DNA of 64,000 bases, taken from Erythrobacter sp. (GTDB lineage Bacteria > Pseudomonadota > Alphaproteobacteria > Sphingomonadales > Sphingomonadaceae). Positions within the stretch are counted from its first letter, which is position 1. Every line of letters begins with the position of its first letter. The notes beneath the pieces are model-generated. The model was not told the origin of the DNA, ran no database searches, and was given only the letters and a program-made list of their open reading frames with translations. Below, in pieces: positions 63,237 through 64,000 of the stretch. Location: the NCBI GenBank assembly GCA_030148605.1, contig JASBTD010000015.1, positions 1 through 64,000 of the forward strand. The letters run 5' to 3'. Both the position numbers and the translations under genes were made by a program.

Positions 63237-64000
63237 TCAGGCGCGGCGGAGCTCTTCGTCATCGCCCATTGGCAGGGCTGCGGTATCGCCTGCTTCGATG
63301 ATCTCGACCCGGTTCCGGCCCGCGCGCTTGGCAGTGTAGAGCGCCACGTCCGCGATTTCGATCAAATCGTCGAGATCAAGCGTGGTGTCTGCCGGGGCGA
63401 GCGCCACGCCGATACTGGTGGTGATCAACGGCTTGGTATCGTCGCGCACCGGCACCAGCATGTCGGCGATTGCAGCGCGCATCCGCTCTGCCAGCCGCAT
63501 CGCTTCGCCCGGCACTCTCTCGCGCACCGCCGCGATGAATTCCTCGCCGCCATACCGCGCCAGAATGCCGTATTCTTGCGGGAATATCGATTGCAGCTGT
63601 GTCGCCGCCAAGGTGAGGCAGCGATCCCCGGCCTGGTGGCCGTGGCGATCGTTGAATGCCTTGAAGTGATCCAGATCGATCATCATCAGCGCCAGCTTGC
63701 CCGGCCACGCCTGTTCCGCCTTGCGGCCTTCAAGGCGTTCGATCACCACGCGTTCGAAATGCCGCCGGTTGGGCATGCCGGTGAGCGGGTCCTGCTCTGA
63801 CAATTGGCGCAGCAGCTCGTTATTCTGCTCCAGCTCCGCACGGGTCAGATCATCGCGCATGTCGAGCAGGAACGCGCGCGCCCGCAGGTTCCAGTTGCGC
63901 CGGGCAATCACCCAGCACGGTATCCCCACCAGCGAAGAGAAGACGATGAACAGCCCCATCTCTTGCGGGGGCAGCGGGTTTGGCCACAGGCCGGCCAGCG
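63237..64000 (-). CDS. GGDEF-domain diguanylate cyclase, N-terminus outside window
   Basis: This is a membrane-associated c-di-GMP synthase, cut by the window edge. The GGDEF domain shows LTGMPNRRHFERVVI, LMMIDLDHFKAFNDRHGHQA and ARYGGEEFIAA, so the signature is GGEEF and catalysis is expected. A basic amphipathic helix (RRNWNLRARAFLLDMRDDLT) and a hydrophobic segment (GLFIVFSSLVGIPCWVIA) precede it, and the frame stays open to base 64000 with more membrane-like sequence. The sensor type cannot be seen. Confidence 0.88.
   Translation of the reverse strand, partial: LAGLWPNPLPPQEMGLFIVFSSLVGIPCWVIARRNWNLRARAFLLDMRDDLTRAELEQNNELLRQLSEQDPLTGMPNRRHFERVVIERLEGRKAEQAWPGKLALMMIDLDHFKAFNDRHGHQAGDRCLTLAATQLQSIFPQEYGILARYGGEEFIAAVRERVPGEAMRLAERMRAAIADMLVPVRDDTKPLITTSIGVALAPADTTLDLDDLIEIADVALYTAKRAGRNRVEIIEAGDTAALPMGDDEELRRA

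Overview
The window is a 64 kb piece of a GC-rich alphaproteobacterial chromosome. It most likely comes from Sphingomonadales, family Erythrobacteraceae. The evidence is an UrcA-family exported protein, a sphingomonad-type TonB-dependent receptor, an exported oligopeptidase B, a CYP153-type P450, an alphaproteobacterial GlnD, and GANTC and CtrA-like sites upstream of ribonucleotide reductase. This placement is by recognition only; no search was run. I see no rRNA, tRNA, CRISPR array, insertion sequence, integrase or prophage. Genes are dense and mostly housekeeping or catabolic, so this is core chromosome with a few accessory pieces.

Layout. 1-4.8 kb: partial Xaa-Pro aminopeptidase, oligopeptidase B, a thioesterase and an Old Yellow Enzyme. 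4.9-7.5 kb: a two-gene phosphate-starvation unit (OprP-like porin and lipoprotein PstS), each gene with Pho-box direct repeats at 11-nt spacing. 7.6-12.5 kb: membrane-anchored FAH-fold protein, FtsK, ThiE-like protein and YggS. 12.5-24.4 kb: TonB receptor, acyl-CoA synthetase with glnD, lgt with a MidA-type methyltransferase, and an osmoprotectant ABC transporter with a fused permease/binding protein. 24.5-28.1 kb: leucine catabolism (isovaleryl-CoA dehydrogenase and methylcrotonyl-CoA carboxylase beta), split by a lower-GC NYN-domain nuclease gene that has a two-hairpin RNA-like segment in front of it. 28.2-35.7 kb: CPBP protease, DUF559, acyltransferase, TetR, M50 protease, AI-2E-type permease and gyrB. 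35.8-41.7 kb: PIG-L deacetylase, CoA ligase, a gene-poor stretch with a 27-residue peptide gene and GC-rich hairpins, UrcA and guaA. 41.7-46.6 kb: CYP153 with its TetR regulator, an SDR with a LysR regulator, DUF427 and SRPBCC. 46.6-57.6 kb: Nth-like glycosylase, nitronate monooxygenase, a CHCC zinc protein, an ABC ATPase, nadB, a Baeyer-Villiger-like monooxygenase, a hydrolase and a LysR regulator. 57.6-64 kb: nrdA behind a long regulatory region, a run of small membrane proteins, a GntP permease and a partial GGDEF protein.

How the parts work together. Several operators read directly from the sequence tie regulators to targets: an 18-bp palindrome at the CYP153 promoter, a GGTGCA-N4-TGCACC palindrome at both the LysR gene and its SDR neighbour, and Pho boxes for the porin/PstS pair. 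The most unusual items are a palindromic repeat pair inserted in frame in the carboxylase gene, the NYN gene with its RNA-like leader, the tiny peptide gene with nearby hairpins, a cluster of nine GANTC sites plus a CtrA-like site before nrdA, and a Baeyer-Villiger-type enzyme whose fingerprint histidine is leucine. I found no convincing large novel multi-gene system.
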